Counted from the stretch's first letter, positions 8,266 to 15,250 are shown. The stretch is 44,893 nucleotides of DNA from an uncultured Candidatus Saccharibacteria bacterium (GCA_946886125.1 CAMPHY010000003.1:1-44893), one strand, 5' to 3'. Notes: generated from the letters alone by a model not told the origin. Translations and numbers: made by a program.

Positions 8266-9567
8266 ATGCCACACCCTCGTACGTTAATTAAGAAAATGAT
8301 TCCTCACGCTGTGTTTCGGACAATTGAGCCATGGGGCCATCTCGCTGAAGCAGTGGTCGCTAACATACAACACGGTTTTCCGTCTCGTCATATGAAAATT
8401 ATTGGAGTGACGGGGACAAATGGTAAAACGACCACATCATTTATGATCCAAAAAATGCTAAGCTCAGCGGGGTATAAAACTGCCCTTATGACTACGGTAG
8501 CGTATGGTGTTGATGAGAAAATTACTCCCCAAATTGCCCATATGACTACAGCATCGGCGCCGCTTCTTCAGCAACGGTTGGCGGAATTTAAGAAGCAGGG
8601 CGTACAGTGGGTCGTACTAGAAACCACAAGTCATGCCCTAGCTCAGTACCGCGTGTGGGGAATTCCGTATGAAATTGCCGTTATGACTAATATTACACAC
8701 GAGCACCTTGATTATCACGGTACATTCGAACACTATGTACGTTCTAAGCTACGTCTCTTTAAAATTGCTGCTAAACACGGTAAAAAGTACGGCGTGGTGA
8801 ATGCTGATGATCCACATGCTGAGAGGTTTATGGCGGCGATTCCGCATGCCGTATCCTACGGTGTCGAGGCGGGTGAGCTTCGTGCAAGTGATATCAAATT
8901 AGAAGCAGACGGGTGTCGATATGAAGCGCGCATTGGTAGCGATACTTACGATATTCACGCTAATATTCCTGGTGAGTTTAACGTCTACAACAGCATGGCT
9001 GCAGTAGCTGTGGGGCGAAAAATTGGTTTAACAAGAGAGCAAATAGAAATTGGGATTGAATCGCTGACTGGTGTAGAAGGGCGTATGGACGTTGTTGATG
9101 AAGGACAATCCTTTACGGCTATTATTGATTTTGCTCATACTCCTGACTCATTTGAGCGTCTACTCCGAGATGTTCGAGCAGCCACCAACGGAAAGCTCAT
9201 CACCGTATTTGGTTCAGCAGGGCGCCGCGATGAAGCCAAGCGTGCTATTCAGGGTGAAATTGCAGGCCGGTATAGCGATGAAGTAGTACTGACCGAAGAA
9301 GATGATAGAGATGTAGATGGTAATGAAATCTTAGCGCAAATTGCCGAGGGAGCGATAAAAGCCGGCAAGGTAAAAGAGAAGGATCTATTTTTAATCCTTG
9401 ATCGCCCAGAGGCGATTGCGTTTGCGGTAGGGCAAGCTTCGGGTTCAGAAGATACAGTTATTTTTCTTGGCAAAGGTCATGAAAAAACAATTGAACGAGC
9501 CGGTGGTATGTTCGACTGGGATGAGGCTAAAGAAGTACGCTTAGCGCTCCGAGCATTGAAACAGTAA
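8266..9567 (+). CDS. murE: MurE-like UDP-N-acetylmuramyl-tripeptide synthetase
   Basis: Predicted 433-aa Mur ligase that would add the third stem-peptide residue to UDP-MurNAc-dipeptide. Visible motifs: P-loop GTNGKTTT (residues 50-57), ETTSHAL, NITHEHLDYHGTFEHYVRSKLRLF with the Lys normally carbamylated, DFAHTPDS, and the C-terminal LGKGHE. The N-terminal uridine-binding domain is shortened, which explains the low length against about 490 aa. The residue-selecting motif, DNPR in meso-DAP enzymes, reads EDDRDVDG here, so the amino acid added is uncertain. It follows the degenerate paralogue with 3 nt between. Confidence 0.88.
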   Translation: MPHPRTLIKKMIPHAVFRTIEPWGHLAEAVVANIQHGFPSRHMKIIGVTGTNGKTTTSFMIQKMLSSAGYKTALMTTVAYGVDEKITPQIAHMTTASAPLLQQRLAEFKKQGVQWVVLETTSHALAQYRVWGIPYEIAVMTNITHEHLDYHGTFEHYVRSKLRLFKIAAKHGKKYGVVNADDPHAERFMAAIPHAVSYGVEAGELRASDIKLEADGCRYEARIGSDTYDIHANIPGEFNVYNSMAAVAVGRKIGLTREQIEIGIESLTGVEGRMDVVDEGQSFTAIIDFAHTPDSFERLLRDVRAATNGKLITVFGSAGRRDEAKRAIQGEIAGRYSDEVVLTEEDDRDVDGNEILAQIAEGAIKAGKVKEKDLFLILDRPEAIAFAVGQASGSEDTVIFLGKGHEKTIERAGGMFDWDEAKEVRLALRALKQ

Positions 9568-9644
9568 GCGGTAGGAAGAATGCATGGTGCTCGTCACTTT
9601 TTTGTAGTGTAAAAGCAGTTTGTGAAATTTCGTTGACGTTTTAA

Positions 9645-10520
9645 TTAATTTAGTGAAAGTGTGGTGCAGCGAATATAGCCACCACCCTTGGCAAGTTCAA
9701 CAATTTCTGGAGTAAATACTGTCATGCCGCGTGCTTCTAGTTCTGCCTGGAGCTGTGGGGCGTGAGCACTCATGACGACACTTTCACCAGTGGATACAAG
9801 ATTAGTGGCGAAAGCCTGTTGTGCCTCTTTAATTGATACAATAATTTTTTCAACACCATCAAAGGCCGCCAAAGTATCTTGGCTTTCTGGCATAAAGGCC
9901 TCGGGACAATAAGCGATCACACCTTTTCTACCATCAACCGGCGGCTTAATAATAGCTAGAGCAAGGTCAATGTCATAAAAAAAACTATCCGCCCAGTTAG
10001 ACGTACTATTAATGTGAGGTGTACCATCTTTATTTAGTTCTGGTATGGTCTGCAGCTGAATTCGTTCATATCCTAGTTGTTCGGCGGCGAATTTTTGTGC
10101 TTCTAAGTCACTGCGATAGCCACTTCCGCAGAAAAGATAGTTTCCGCAGGGAAGAGCATCTCCTTGACCGCTAAATTTTAAGTTACCAGGTACTCGGATG
10201 ACTTCTTTGCCAAGTTCACTAAGCACTTGTTCGGCGTAATCTTCTTCGGCTTTTCGTGCATCCGGGAGGCGTGCTAAGACGGCTTTATCGTCACGTACTA
10301 GCGCCCAGTTGGCGGTATAGACACCATCTTGAGAATCAGCAGGAGCTGCAACTTGAATTACATTGACGCCAGCCTGCGTAAGCATGTCGCGAATAGTGCG
10401 ATGCTCTTCATGAGCCTGACGAAGATCGACTGATTCCTGGTGGTAATACGGATTGATTGGTTGTTCATTGCTGAAATGGTCAGCATCTGACATTAAAACA
10501 GACGTGTTGAATAAGCTCAT
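9645..10520 (-). CDS. amidinotransferase/DDAH-fold enzyme
   Basis: Predicted 291-aa guanidino-group modifying enzyme of the pentein fold (dimethylargininase, arginine deiminase, glycine amidinotransferase). The C-terminal GGGYIRCTTLSL contains the likely nucleophilic Cys at residue 285. An early DGVYTANWALV (residues 65-75) and a His at 169 (TPHINSTSNWADSF) match the positions of substrate- and proton-handling residues, although the usual EGGD motif reads SGQGD. Candidate activities are hydrolysis of methylarginine or arginine-like substrates to citrulline; the sequence does not decide. It lies 21 nt downstream of FemAB 2 in the same direction but has its own TATACT box. Confidence 0.8.
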   Translation of the reverse strand: MSLFNTSVLMSDADHFSNEQPINPYYHQESVDLRQAHEEHRTIRDMLTQAGVNVIQVAAPADSQDGVYTANWALVRDDKAVLARLPDARKAEEDYAEQVLSELGKEVIRVPGNLKFSGQGDALPCGNYLFCGSGYRSDLEAQKFAAEQLGYERIQLQTIPELNKDGTPHINSTSNWADSFFYDIDLALAIIKPPVDGRKGVIAYCPEAFMPESQDTLAAFDGVEKIIVSIKEAQQAFATNLVSTGESVVMSAHAPQLQAELEARGMTVFTPEIVELAKGGGYIRCTTLSLN

Positions 10521-10528
10521 ATAATTCA

Positions 10529-10534
10529 AGTATA
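10529..10534 (-). promoter_or_regulatory. -10 box of a leaderless promoter (amidinotransferase-fold gene)
   Basis: TATACT on the minus strand, 8 nt before the ATG at 10520. An in-frame TTG at 10529 overlaps the box and is rejected as a start. Confidence 0.55.
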
Positions 10535-10541
10535 CCTTAGT

Positions 10542-11585
10542 TTAATAGTATGATTCCTTGTAAAGTTTGTAGTACAAGCGACGTACGGCCTTTTCTACAA
10601 TTTTTGACCAAAGTTTAGCACGAAGTGGGCGCACGGGAATCTCATAAGCGCCAACATATTCAACATGTTGTTTACTAAAGTTAAGCTTAAATCGCGCAAG
10701 ACCATAATGAGGATGTTCGGGATTTTTAAGCTGATCTGCTGGTGGTGCACCACAGAGGTCGTGTAGCGTTACACCTTTTTGTTTGAGCCATTCAATAACC
10801 CGCCACTGTAACAGATGGCTTGAGCCATAGGTGGTGCGTTGACGAAGGCTCGCGCCGTCTTTATATGTCCCTTTTTCCCCGAAGGCAAGAGCATAGGCTC
10901 CGGCGACGATTTTGCTATCAACGTAAGCAAAAAATAACTGACCAATGCCAGCAGCCGCATAGCGCTGATAATACGTTCGATAGTATTCTGCCGAGCGATA
11001 GCCAAAGCCGGCAGCAACTGCTGTTTCGCGGTAGAGATCGTACATTATTTGGCAATTCTCGTCTGTCGCAGGGACAGCTTCGGCGGTGACCCCATCACGT
11101 TCGGCACGTTTTATAGCGTGGCGGCCTTTTTGAGGCATAGCTGTCAGAATAGTGTCTAGATCAGGTGATAAATCCATAAGGACGGTGGCAAAATTAGGTT
11201 GAATTGGTCGTGTTGAAAGGAGGCCCTGATGAGATAAGAGACTGTTGGCGTCGTCACTTAGAAGTATTTCTGGCTCAATCTTGATAGTAAACACCCCATG
11301 ACTACGCGCAAAATGTTTTAGTGATGGTAGTAAGTCGATTAGCTCTTTATCGCTTGTGGTAGCTGGCCCTTTGGGCGCATACCACACTTTGCCAAATCCA
11401 ACGATCGTTTTCTCTAAGATAGTAATGGCGTACGGCTTCGCTATGATATATCGGGTTTTCCAGCCAGCGAGAGCTTTTTGATCAGCAAATTCGGCACCCT
11501 GAAAAATATTTCCACCATCTGGATTCGCTAAAATATGCTCATTCCAATGGGCTATTTCTTGTTCGGTTGCAAAGCGAATTGTCAT
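10542..11585 (-). CDS. FemAB-family aminoacyltransferase (copy 2)
   Basis: Predicted 347-aa FemABX relative, 347 residues against 326 in copy 1. Family stretches include NIFQGAEFADQKALAGW, YAPKGPATT, the basic MPQKGRHAIKRAERDGV segment, and KDGASLRQRTTYGSSHLLQWRVIEWLKQKG followed by HDLCGAPP. It most likely attaches an amino acid to the peptidoglycan stem peptide using aminoacyl-tRNA. The start at 11585 is chosen because a TACAAT box lies 7 nt upstream; the longer in-frame form would begin inside a hairpin terminator. Its C-terminus is Tyr- and Lys-rich (RRLYYKLYKESYY). Only 21 nt separate it from the amidinotransferase-fold gene downstream. Confidence 0.88.
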   Translation of the reverse strand: MTIRFATEQEIAHWNEHILANPDGGNIFQGAEFADQKALAGWKTRYIIAKPYAITILEKTIVGFGKVWYAPKGPATTSDKELIDLLPSLKHFARSHGVFTIKIEPEILLSDDANSLLSHQGLLSTRPIQPNFATVLMDLSPDLDTILTAMPQKGRHAIKRAERDGVTAEAVPATDENCQIMYDLYRETAVAAGFGYRSAEYYRTYYQRYAAAGIGQLFFAYVDSKIVAGAYALAFGEKGTYKDGASLRQRTTYGSSHLLQWRVIEWLKQKGVTLHDLCGAPPADQLKNPEHPHYGLARFKLNFSKQHVEYVGAYEIPVRPLRAKLWSKIVEKAVRRLYYKLYKESYY

Positions 11586-11592
11586 TACTCTT

Positions 11593-11598
11593 ATTGTA
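11593..11598 (-). promoter_or_regulatory. -10 box of a leaderless promoter (FemAB 2)
   Basis: TACAAT on the minus strand, 7 nt before the ATG at 11585. Confidence 0.55.
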
Positions 11599-11609
11599 CC
11601 TGACAACAA

Positions 11610-11655
11610 TAGAAAAAGGGAAACCCCCTGCATAAAGCAAGGGGTGGTTTTGTCT
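11610..11655 (-). terminator. intrinsic terminator downstream of the small-gene pair
   Basis: Hairpin AACCCCCTGC / GCAAGGGGTGGTT (with small bulges, ATAAA loop), followed on the minus strand by a T-rich run (TTTCCCTTTTTCT). It separates the two small genes from FemAB 2. On the plus strand it also ends in TTTT. Confidence 0.6.
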
Positions 11656-11660
11656 GCGAC

Positions 11661-11730
11661 GGCCTGACGAGGCCTACTGGAGCTACCCCAGTATATTAGG
11701 CACTTTTTAACGAGAGTGATCCTCGACCTA
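11661..11730 (-). other. structured 3' untranslated region
   Basis: The non-coding segment between the 69-aa gene and its terminator has two more tandem hairpins: GGCCT-GACG-AGGCC (11661-11674) and TACTGG...CCAGTA (11675-11693). A short CGAG/CTCG pair also occurs near 11712-11726. It could be an RNA-stabilising 3' end or a small RNA; I do not recognise a known family. Confidence 0.35.
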
Positions 11731-11738
11731 CAAATCCC

Positions 11739-11948
11739 TTAGCGCAGCTTCTCGATGTGGGCATCGGAAAATGCGATACCCAGTTCGTTCAGTTTTGCCA
11801 GCACGGATACCGTTGCGGTGTTGTGCAGGAAGGTGATCTCCTCGCCATCCTTGATGTAGGTGACTTTGAAGTCCAGTCCTGCGCGAAAATCTTTGGCGAT
11901 ACCGCCACGGTTGGTGGTATCAAAGCGTACGACGGTTGCTGCTGTCAT
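11739..11948 (-). CDS. small unknown protein, 69 aa
   Basis: Predicted 69-aa soluble protein, probably alpha/beta (KVTYIKDGEEITFLHNTATVSVLAKLNELGI). No family recognised. It lies 11 nt downstream of the 89-aa gene and has an AAGG ribosome site, so the two form an operon. The DNA is richer in GC and uses C/G-ending codons more than the neighbouring genes, as does the 83-aa gene at 31942. That could mark high expression or a different origin. The function is unknown. Confidence 0.65.
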   Translation of the reverse strand: MTAATVVRFDTTNRGGIAKDFRAGLDFKVTYIKDGEEITFLHNTATVSVLAKLNELGIAFSDAHIEKLR

Positions 11949-11959
11949 AGTAGTGCCTT

Positions 11960-12229
11960 TCAGTTAGGGAGAAGCGCGTAGACCTCTCCATTTTTCACGA
12001 TGTGAAGATTGATGGTGCGGTCTTTGTCTATCTTGCCCATGATTAACGACCCAGCGTCATCATGTGCGGTTTCGCTTACTCGGAATTCAACATGTAGCAT
12101 GTCGTCTTCGTTGTATAGATCAAGTTCTATGTTACGGCCTGCTTTTATGGAGGCGGTAATTTCGTTCTCGACCCACTCCTTGTCCTGCACGACAGCATAG
12201 TGCCTAACAGGCGACTCTGATGCCGACAT
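11960..12229 (-). CDS. small unknown protein, 89 aa
   Basis: Predicted 89-aa soluble, acidic protein with strand-rich patterns (NIELDLYNEDDMLHVEFRV; TINLHIVKNGEVYALL). No family recognised. It is first in a two-gene operon with the 69-aa gene. Unlike most genes nearby it has a consensus promoter, a leader of about 45 nt with a 5' hairpin, and a GGAG ribosome site 5 nt before its ATG. Start at 12229 is fixed by that site. GC-rich codon use resembles the 69- and 83-aa genes. The function is unknown. Confidence 0.68.
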   Translation of the reverse strand: MSASESPVRHYAVVQDKEWVENEITASIKAGRNIELDLYNEDDMLHVEFRVSETAHDDAGSLIMGKIDKDRTINLHIVKNGEVYALLPN

Positions 12230-12257
12230 GGCGACTCCTTAGATTTGGGTAGGTGCC

Positions 12258-12275
12258 ACATACGAATGCGTATGT
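12258..12275. promoter_or_regulatory. 18-nt inverted repeat at the transcript start
   Basis: ACATACG-AATG-CGTATGT, a perfect 7-bp inverted repeat immediately downstream of the -10 box at 12283-12288, covering about +2 to +19. It is either an operator or a 5'-terminal RNA hairpin that stabilises the mRNA. Confidence 0.5.
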
Positions 12276-12282
12276 AAGACAC

Positions 12283-12311
12283 ATATTAGCATAAAAGCTT
12301 TAAAATGTCAA
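12283..12311 (-). promoter_or_regulatory. sigma-70 promoter of the 89/69-aa operon
   Basis: Minus-strand TTGACA (12306-12311), 17-nt spacer, TAATAT (12283-12288). Strong consensus, unlike the -35-poor leaderless promoters around it. Confidence 0.75.
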
Positions 12312-12355
12312 TAGTAGCAGAGTGAGAGAGCAATAGCTGGCGTATGTACTGATGG

Positions 12356-12361
12356 TATAAT
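12356..12361 (+). promoter_or_regulatory. -10 box of a leaderless promoter (phosphohexomutase-like gene)
   Basis: TATAAT with an upstream TGG (extended -10), 7 nt before the ATG at 12369. Confidence 0.65.
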
Positions 12362-12368
12362 AGGTACA

Positions 12369-12809
12369 ATGATTGAAGAAACGTTTACAGCCTATGACGT
12401 ACGGGCGAAGTTACAGGATGGTGCGTCACTCGAATTTGCATGGAATGTAGGACGAGCTTTAGCTGAATGGCTACCTACGTCCGGTAGTATCGCTATTATG
12501 CGAGGTGAAGCCGCAGATGAACATCTGTATAGCGCAGTAGTTGAAGGGGTGCGCCTGCAGGGCCGAGATGTATGTGATGCTTCAGGCGGCGATAAAGGGA
12601 TGCTAATAACATTAATCAACCAGGTGGGCCATTCTGGTGGAGTGCTTGTCGGTCATGATCAGCTCACTCAAGAAGTGACTATTGAACTTTACCGTGAGGA
12701 TGGTCAACTTATTGATAGTGACCACGGTCTTCAGGAAATTGAAACCTCTATGAAGGCTGGTAACTTTGTGCCAGCTGCAATAAAAGGTGACCTCACAGCG
12801 CTCGCATAA
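12369..12809 (+). CDS. phosphohexomutase domain-I-like protein, truncated
   Basis: Predicted 146-aa protein resembling only the first domain of phosphomannomutase/phosphoglucomutase. The opening TFTAYDVRAKL matches the AYDIRG start of the family, followed by the helix NVGRALAEWL, the strand SIAIMRGEA in place of VVGRDTR, and the helix LYSAVVEGVRLQGRDV. The catalytic phosphoserine loop (TASHNP) is replaced by VLVGHDQLTQE, and domains II-IV are absent. The normal protein is about 450 aa. It therefore cannot be a working mutase as known; a sugar-phosphate sensor or regulatory role is speculation. It is followed by the 80-aa acidic gene (10 nt gap). Confidence 0.6.
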   Translation: MIEETFTAYDVRAKLQDGASLEFAWNVGRALAEWLPTSGSIAIMRGEAADEHLYSAVVEGVRLQGRDVCDASGGDKGMLITLINQVGHSGGVLVGHDQLTQEVTIELYREDGQLIDSDHGLQEIETSMKAGNFVPAAIKGDLTALA

Positions 12810-12819
12810 GTTATTTAGT

Positions 12820-13062
12820 ATGACTGAACGTCTTTCCTATGAATTTGATGAAGCGGGTGATGACCTTGCGGCAGATTATTTTGATGATACTGTTTATGAA
12901 GACGAGGATACGAGTCTGCTTGACGATGAGACTGAAGGACGCGGGAACGTATGCATAGTAGACCTAATGGGTATTACTCTTTCACCAGAGCAAGTTTCGA
13001 TGGCTGCTTTGCGTGACAGAAAGCGTCAACAGGCATGGCAATCTATTCAGGAAATGGTGTAG
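12820..13062 (+). CDS. small acidic protein of unknown function
   Basis: Predicted 80-aa protein. The first half is strongly acidic (EFDEAGDDLAADYFDD, then EDEDTSLLDDETEG), and the second half is a predicted amphipathic helix (LSPEQVSMAALRDRKRQQAW). No family recognised. The start at 12820 is the first ATG after the upstream stop; an earlier in-frame start would lie inside the phosphohexomutase-like gene. It is probably co-transcribed with that gene and ends just before the CIRCE/terminator hairpin ahead of groES. Confidence 0.6.
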   Translation: MTERLSYEFDEAGDDLAADYFDDTVYEDEDTSLLDDETEGRGNVCIVDLMGITLSPEQVSMAALRDRKRQQAWQSIQEMV

Positions 13063-13075
13063 CGTTAATTTCACC

Positions 13076-13115
13076 AAAAATTAGCACTCGCAGCTTGCAA
13101 GTGCTAATTTTTTTA
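13076..13115 (+). terminator. terminator-shaped hairpin that contains the CIRCE element
   Basis: A perfect 13-bp stem (AAAAATTAGCACT at 13076-13088 against AGTGCTAATTTTT at 13100-13112) followed by more T residues. It would end transcription of the upstream two-gene unit. The same bases form the CIRCE operator. Confidence 0.65.
13081..13107. promoter_or_regulatory. CIRCE operator (HrcA site) for groESL
   Basis: TTAGCACTC-N9-AAGTGCTAA; the consensus is TTAGCACTC-N9-GAGTGCTAA, so only one base differs. It lies 50 nt upstream of groES and overlaps the -35 of the groES promoter. This implies heat-shock repression by HrcA, whose gene is not in the window. Confidence 0.92.
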
Positions 13116-13123
13116 TTTACAAT
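13095..13123 (+). promoter_or_regulatory. groESL promoter
   Basis: TTGCAA (13095-13100), 17-nt spacer, TACAAT (13118-13123). The -35 lies inside CIRCE, the usual geometry for repression by HrcA. Confidence 0.65.
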
Positions 13124-13156
13124 AGATACTACAAAAAGAAATCAGGAGGAATTATC

Positions 13157-13420
13157 GTGAGTACACCTATTAAGCCACTTGCTGATCGTGTCGTTGCTGT
13201 GCGTGAAGCAGTCAAAACTCAGACCGCGAGCGGTATATATCTACCAGATAACGCGAAAGAAAAACCAGTCATTGCCGATGTTCAGGCGGTAGGGCCAGAA
13301 GTTACTTCACTCAAAGTTGGTGACAAAATTATTTACAAGGAATACAGCACGACTGAACTTAAAGTAGACGGCGTGGAATATCTAATCGTAAAAGAAGAAG
13401 ACGTTCTCGCGACGGTGTAG
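13157..13420 (+). CDS. groES: co-chaperonin GroES
   Basis: Predicted 87-aa heptameric lid of the GroEL chaperonin. IKPLADRVVA, the mobile-loop region AVKTQTASGIYLPDNAKEKP and the C-terminal EYLIVKEEDVLATV are characteristic. It is shorter than the usual 94-97 aa. The start is GTG, fixed by a strong AGGAGG site 7 nt upstream. It is first in a groES - 50-aa membrane protein - groEL operon controlled by CIRCE. Confidence 0.96.
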   Translation: MSTPIKPLADRVVAVREAVKTQTASGIYLPDNAKEKPVIADVQAVGPEVTSLKVGDKIIYKEYSTTELKVDGVEYLIVKEEDVLATV

Positions 13421-13422
13421 GC

Positions 13423-13575
13423 ATGGAGATTACACTAGCGACTGTTGCGACGGCATTAAACTTTATTGTACTCGCAATCTTTATCAAGCTTGTAATCCAA
13501 ATGTACACTTTACCGAAGAAAATACGTGAACTCGAAAAGCAAATTAGAGAACTGAAGAACAAGGAGAATCTGTAA
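13423..13575 (+). CDS. 50-aa membrane protein between groES and groEL
   Basis: Short reading frame that exactly fills the gap between the two chaperonin genes: it starts 2 nt after the groES stop, and its TAA shares one base with the groEL ATG (TAATG). The product has one hydrophobic segment (about residues 4-28, including NFIVLAIFIKLVIQMY), then a charged heptad-like helix (KKIRELEKQIRELKNKE). The groEL ribosome site AAGGAG lies inside its last codons, so translation may be coupled. No GTG/TTG or frameshift trick is needed. The function is unknown; a membrane tether or adaptor for the chaperonin is only a guess. Confidence 0.65.
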   Translation: MEITLATVATALNFIVLAIFIKLVIQMYTLPKKIRELEKQIRELKNKENL

Positions 13576-15221
13576 TGGCAAAAAAAGTATTTTATGATGA
13601 TGATGCACGTGAGCGCGTACTTGGTGGCGCGAAAGCGCTGTACGACGCAGTAAAAGTAACGTACGGACCTAAAGGTCGGAATGTGGTGATTGCAAAAGGT
13701 TATGGGGGCCCGACAGTCACGCATGATGGCGTAACCGTAGCAGAAAGTATTGATTTGCCTGATACCGATGATGAAACTTTAGGTTACAAAGTAGGAGCGG
13801 AGTTGATTAAGCAGGCTGCGAGCAAGCTTAATAAAGTAGCTGGTGACGGTACTACGACTGTTACTGTGTTGACCTACAATATTCTAAAAGAAGCCAACCG
13901 CTTAATTGCTGCTGGTCATAACCCACAAGAGCTCCGTAAGGGTATCGAAGCTGCCGGTGCCGAAGTGATTAAGTCATTGAATGGCTTGAGTGAAAGCATT
14001 GAAGGTAAGTCTGATCGTGTGGCAGAAGTAGCGACCATTTCAGCGGGTGACGAGGCAATTGGTAAGCTGATTGCTGATGTGATTACTAAGGTTGGCAAAG
14101 ATGGTGTTGTCACAGTTGAAGCAGGGCAGGGTCTCGAGCTTGAGGCGGAAGTTGTCGAAGGCTTTAGTCTTGATCGCGGTTGGGTTAGCCCCTTTTTCGT
14201 AACTGATAGTGGTCGTCAAGAGGCGGTCTATGAAAAGCCAGCCATTATCATTACCGATAAGAAAATTTCAAGTGTGCAAGAATTTCTGCCAATGCTTGAG
14301 AAACTTGCTCAAGCGGGCAAAAAAGATGTCGTACTGATTGCCGATGAAGTTGACGGCGAAGCGCTTAGTATCTTAGTACTCAATAAACTTAAGGGCGTCT
14401 TTAATACCGTCGCGGTAAAGGCACCAGCTTATGGTGACCGACGCAAAGAAGTCTTGCAGGATATTGCAACACTGACCGGCGCAACAGTAGTGAGCGATGA
14501 TCAAGCCCTCAGCTTTGAAAACGTAGGACTAGAAGTAGTTGGTTCGGCACGCAAGGTGATTGTTGGAAAAGATGAAACGACGATTATTGAAGGTGCTGGT
14601 AGTGCAACTGACGTTAAAGCGCGCATTACTCAAATTGCAGTACAGGCTGAAAATGCCAGTAGCGAATATGATAAAGAACAATATGATAAGCGGGCGGCTG
14701 CCTTAAGTGGTAAAGTGGCGGTTATTAAGGTAGGTGGTGCAACTGAAACCGAAATTGATGAAAAGAAATTCCGAGTTGACGATGCGGTTGCGGCTACTAA
14801 AGCAGCTCTAGCTGAAGGTATTGTAGCCGGTGGCGGGGTGACTTTGGTGAATCTATCATCAGCAATGAAGACGACGGGCGCTGATTCTATTAGTGCTGGC
14901 CGGCAGATTCTGCAAAACGCATTAAAGCAGCCATTCTTACAAATTACAGCGAATGCTGGGCTTAATAGTGAAGCTTTACTTGCCCAGGTGCAAGCTGGAA
15001 AAACTGGCTTCGGTGTGAATGTTAATAATCCTGATGAAGGGTTGGTGGATGTGAAAAAAGCTGGCGTGGTCGATCCTACTCGTGTCACAAAAGAAGCGGT
15101 ACAAAATGCGGTTTCAATTGCGGCGACGGCTATTACAATGGGCGCACTCGTTGTTGACGTGCCAGAACCAGAGGCACCTGCCGCTGCAGGTGGCGGCATG
15201 CCAGGAGGCATGGGGTTCTAA
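13575..15221 (+). CDS. groEL: chaperonin GroEL
   Basis: Predicted 548-aa 60-kDa chaperonin that folds proteins in the cytoplasm with GroES and ATP. KVTYGPKGRNVVI, VTHDGVTVAESI, AGDGTTTVTVL (the ATP site), the apical domain, and the C-terminal glycine/methionine tail GGGMPGGMGF are all present. The length is standard. Ribosome site AAGGAG precedes the ATG by 8 nt. A 12-bp hairpin follows the gene. Confidence 0.98.
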   Translation: MAKKVFYDDDARERVLGGAKALYDAVKVTYGPKGRNVVIAKGYGGPTVTHDGVTVAESIDLPDTDDETLGYKVGAELIKQAASKLNKVAGDGTTTVTVLTYNILKEANRLIAAGHNPQELRKGIEAAGAEVIKSLNGLSESIEGKSDRVAEVATISAGDEAIGKLIADVITKVGKDGVVTVEAGQGLELEAEVVEGFSLDRGWVSPFFVTDSGRQEAVYEKPAIIITDKKISSVQEFLPMLEKLAQAGKKDVVLIADEVDGEALSILVLNKLKGVFNTVAVKAPAYGDRRKEVLQDIATLTGATVVSDDQALSFENVGLEVVGSARKVIVGKDETTIIEGAGSATDVKARITQIAVQAENASSEYDKEQYDKRAAALSGKVAVIKVGGATETEIDEKKFRVDDAVAATKAALAEGIVAGGGVTLVNLSSAMKTTGADSISAGRQILQNALKQPFLQITANAGLNSEALLAQVQAGKTGFGVNVNNPDEGLVDVKKAGVVDPTRVTKEAVQNAVSIAATAITMGALVVDVPEPEAPAAAGGGMPGGMGF

Positions 15222-15250
15222 ATTTGCGATAGCATATATTTTATAGCCAT

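Noticed and set aside
13359..13724. 121-codon minus-strand frame across groES-groEL
   Set aside because: Opposite the well-supported groES, 50-aa and groEL frames, with no promoter or ribosome site; a shadow.
14630..15211. 193-codon minus-strand frame inside groEL
   Set aside because: Antisense to conserved groEL; Ser/Ala/Pro-rich shadow without start signals.
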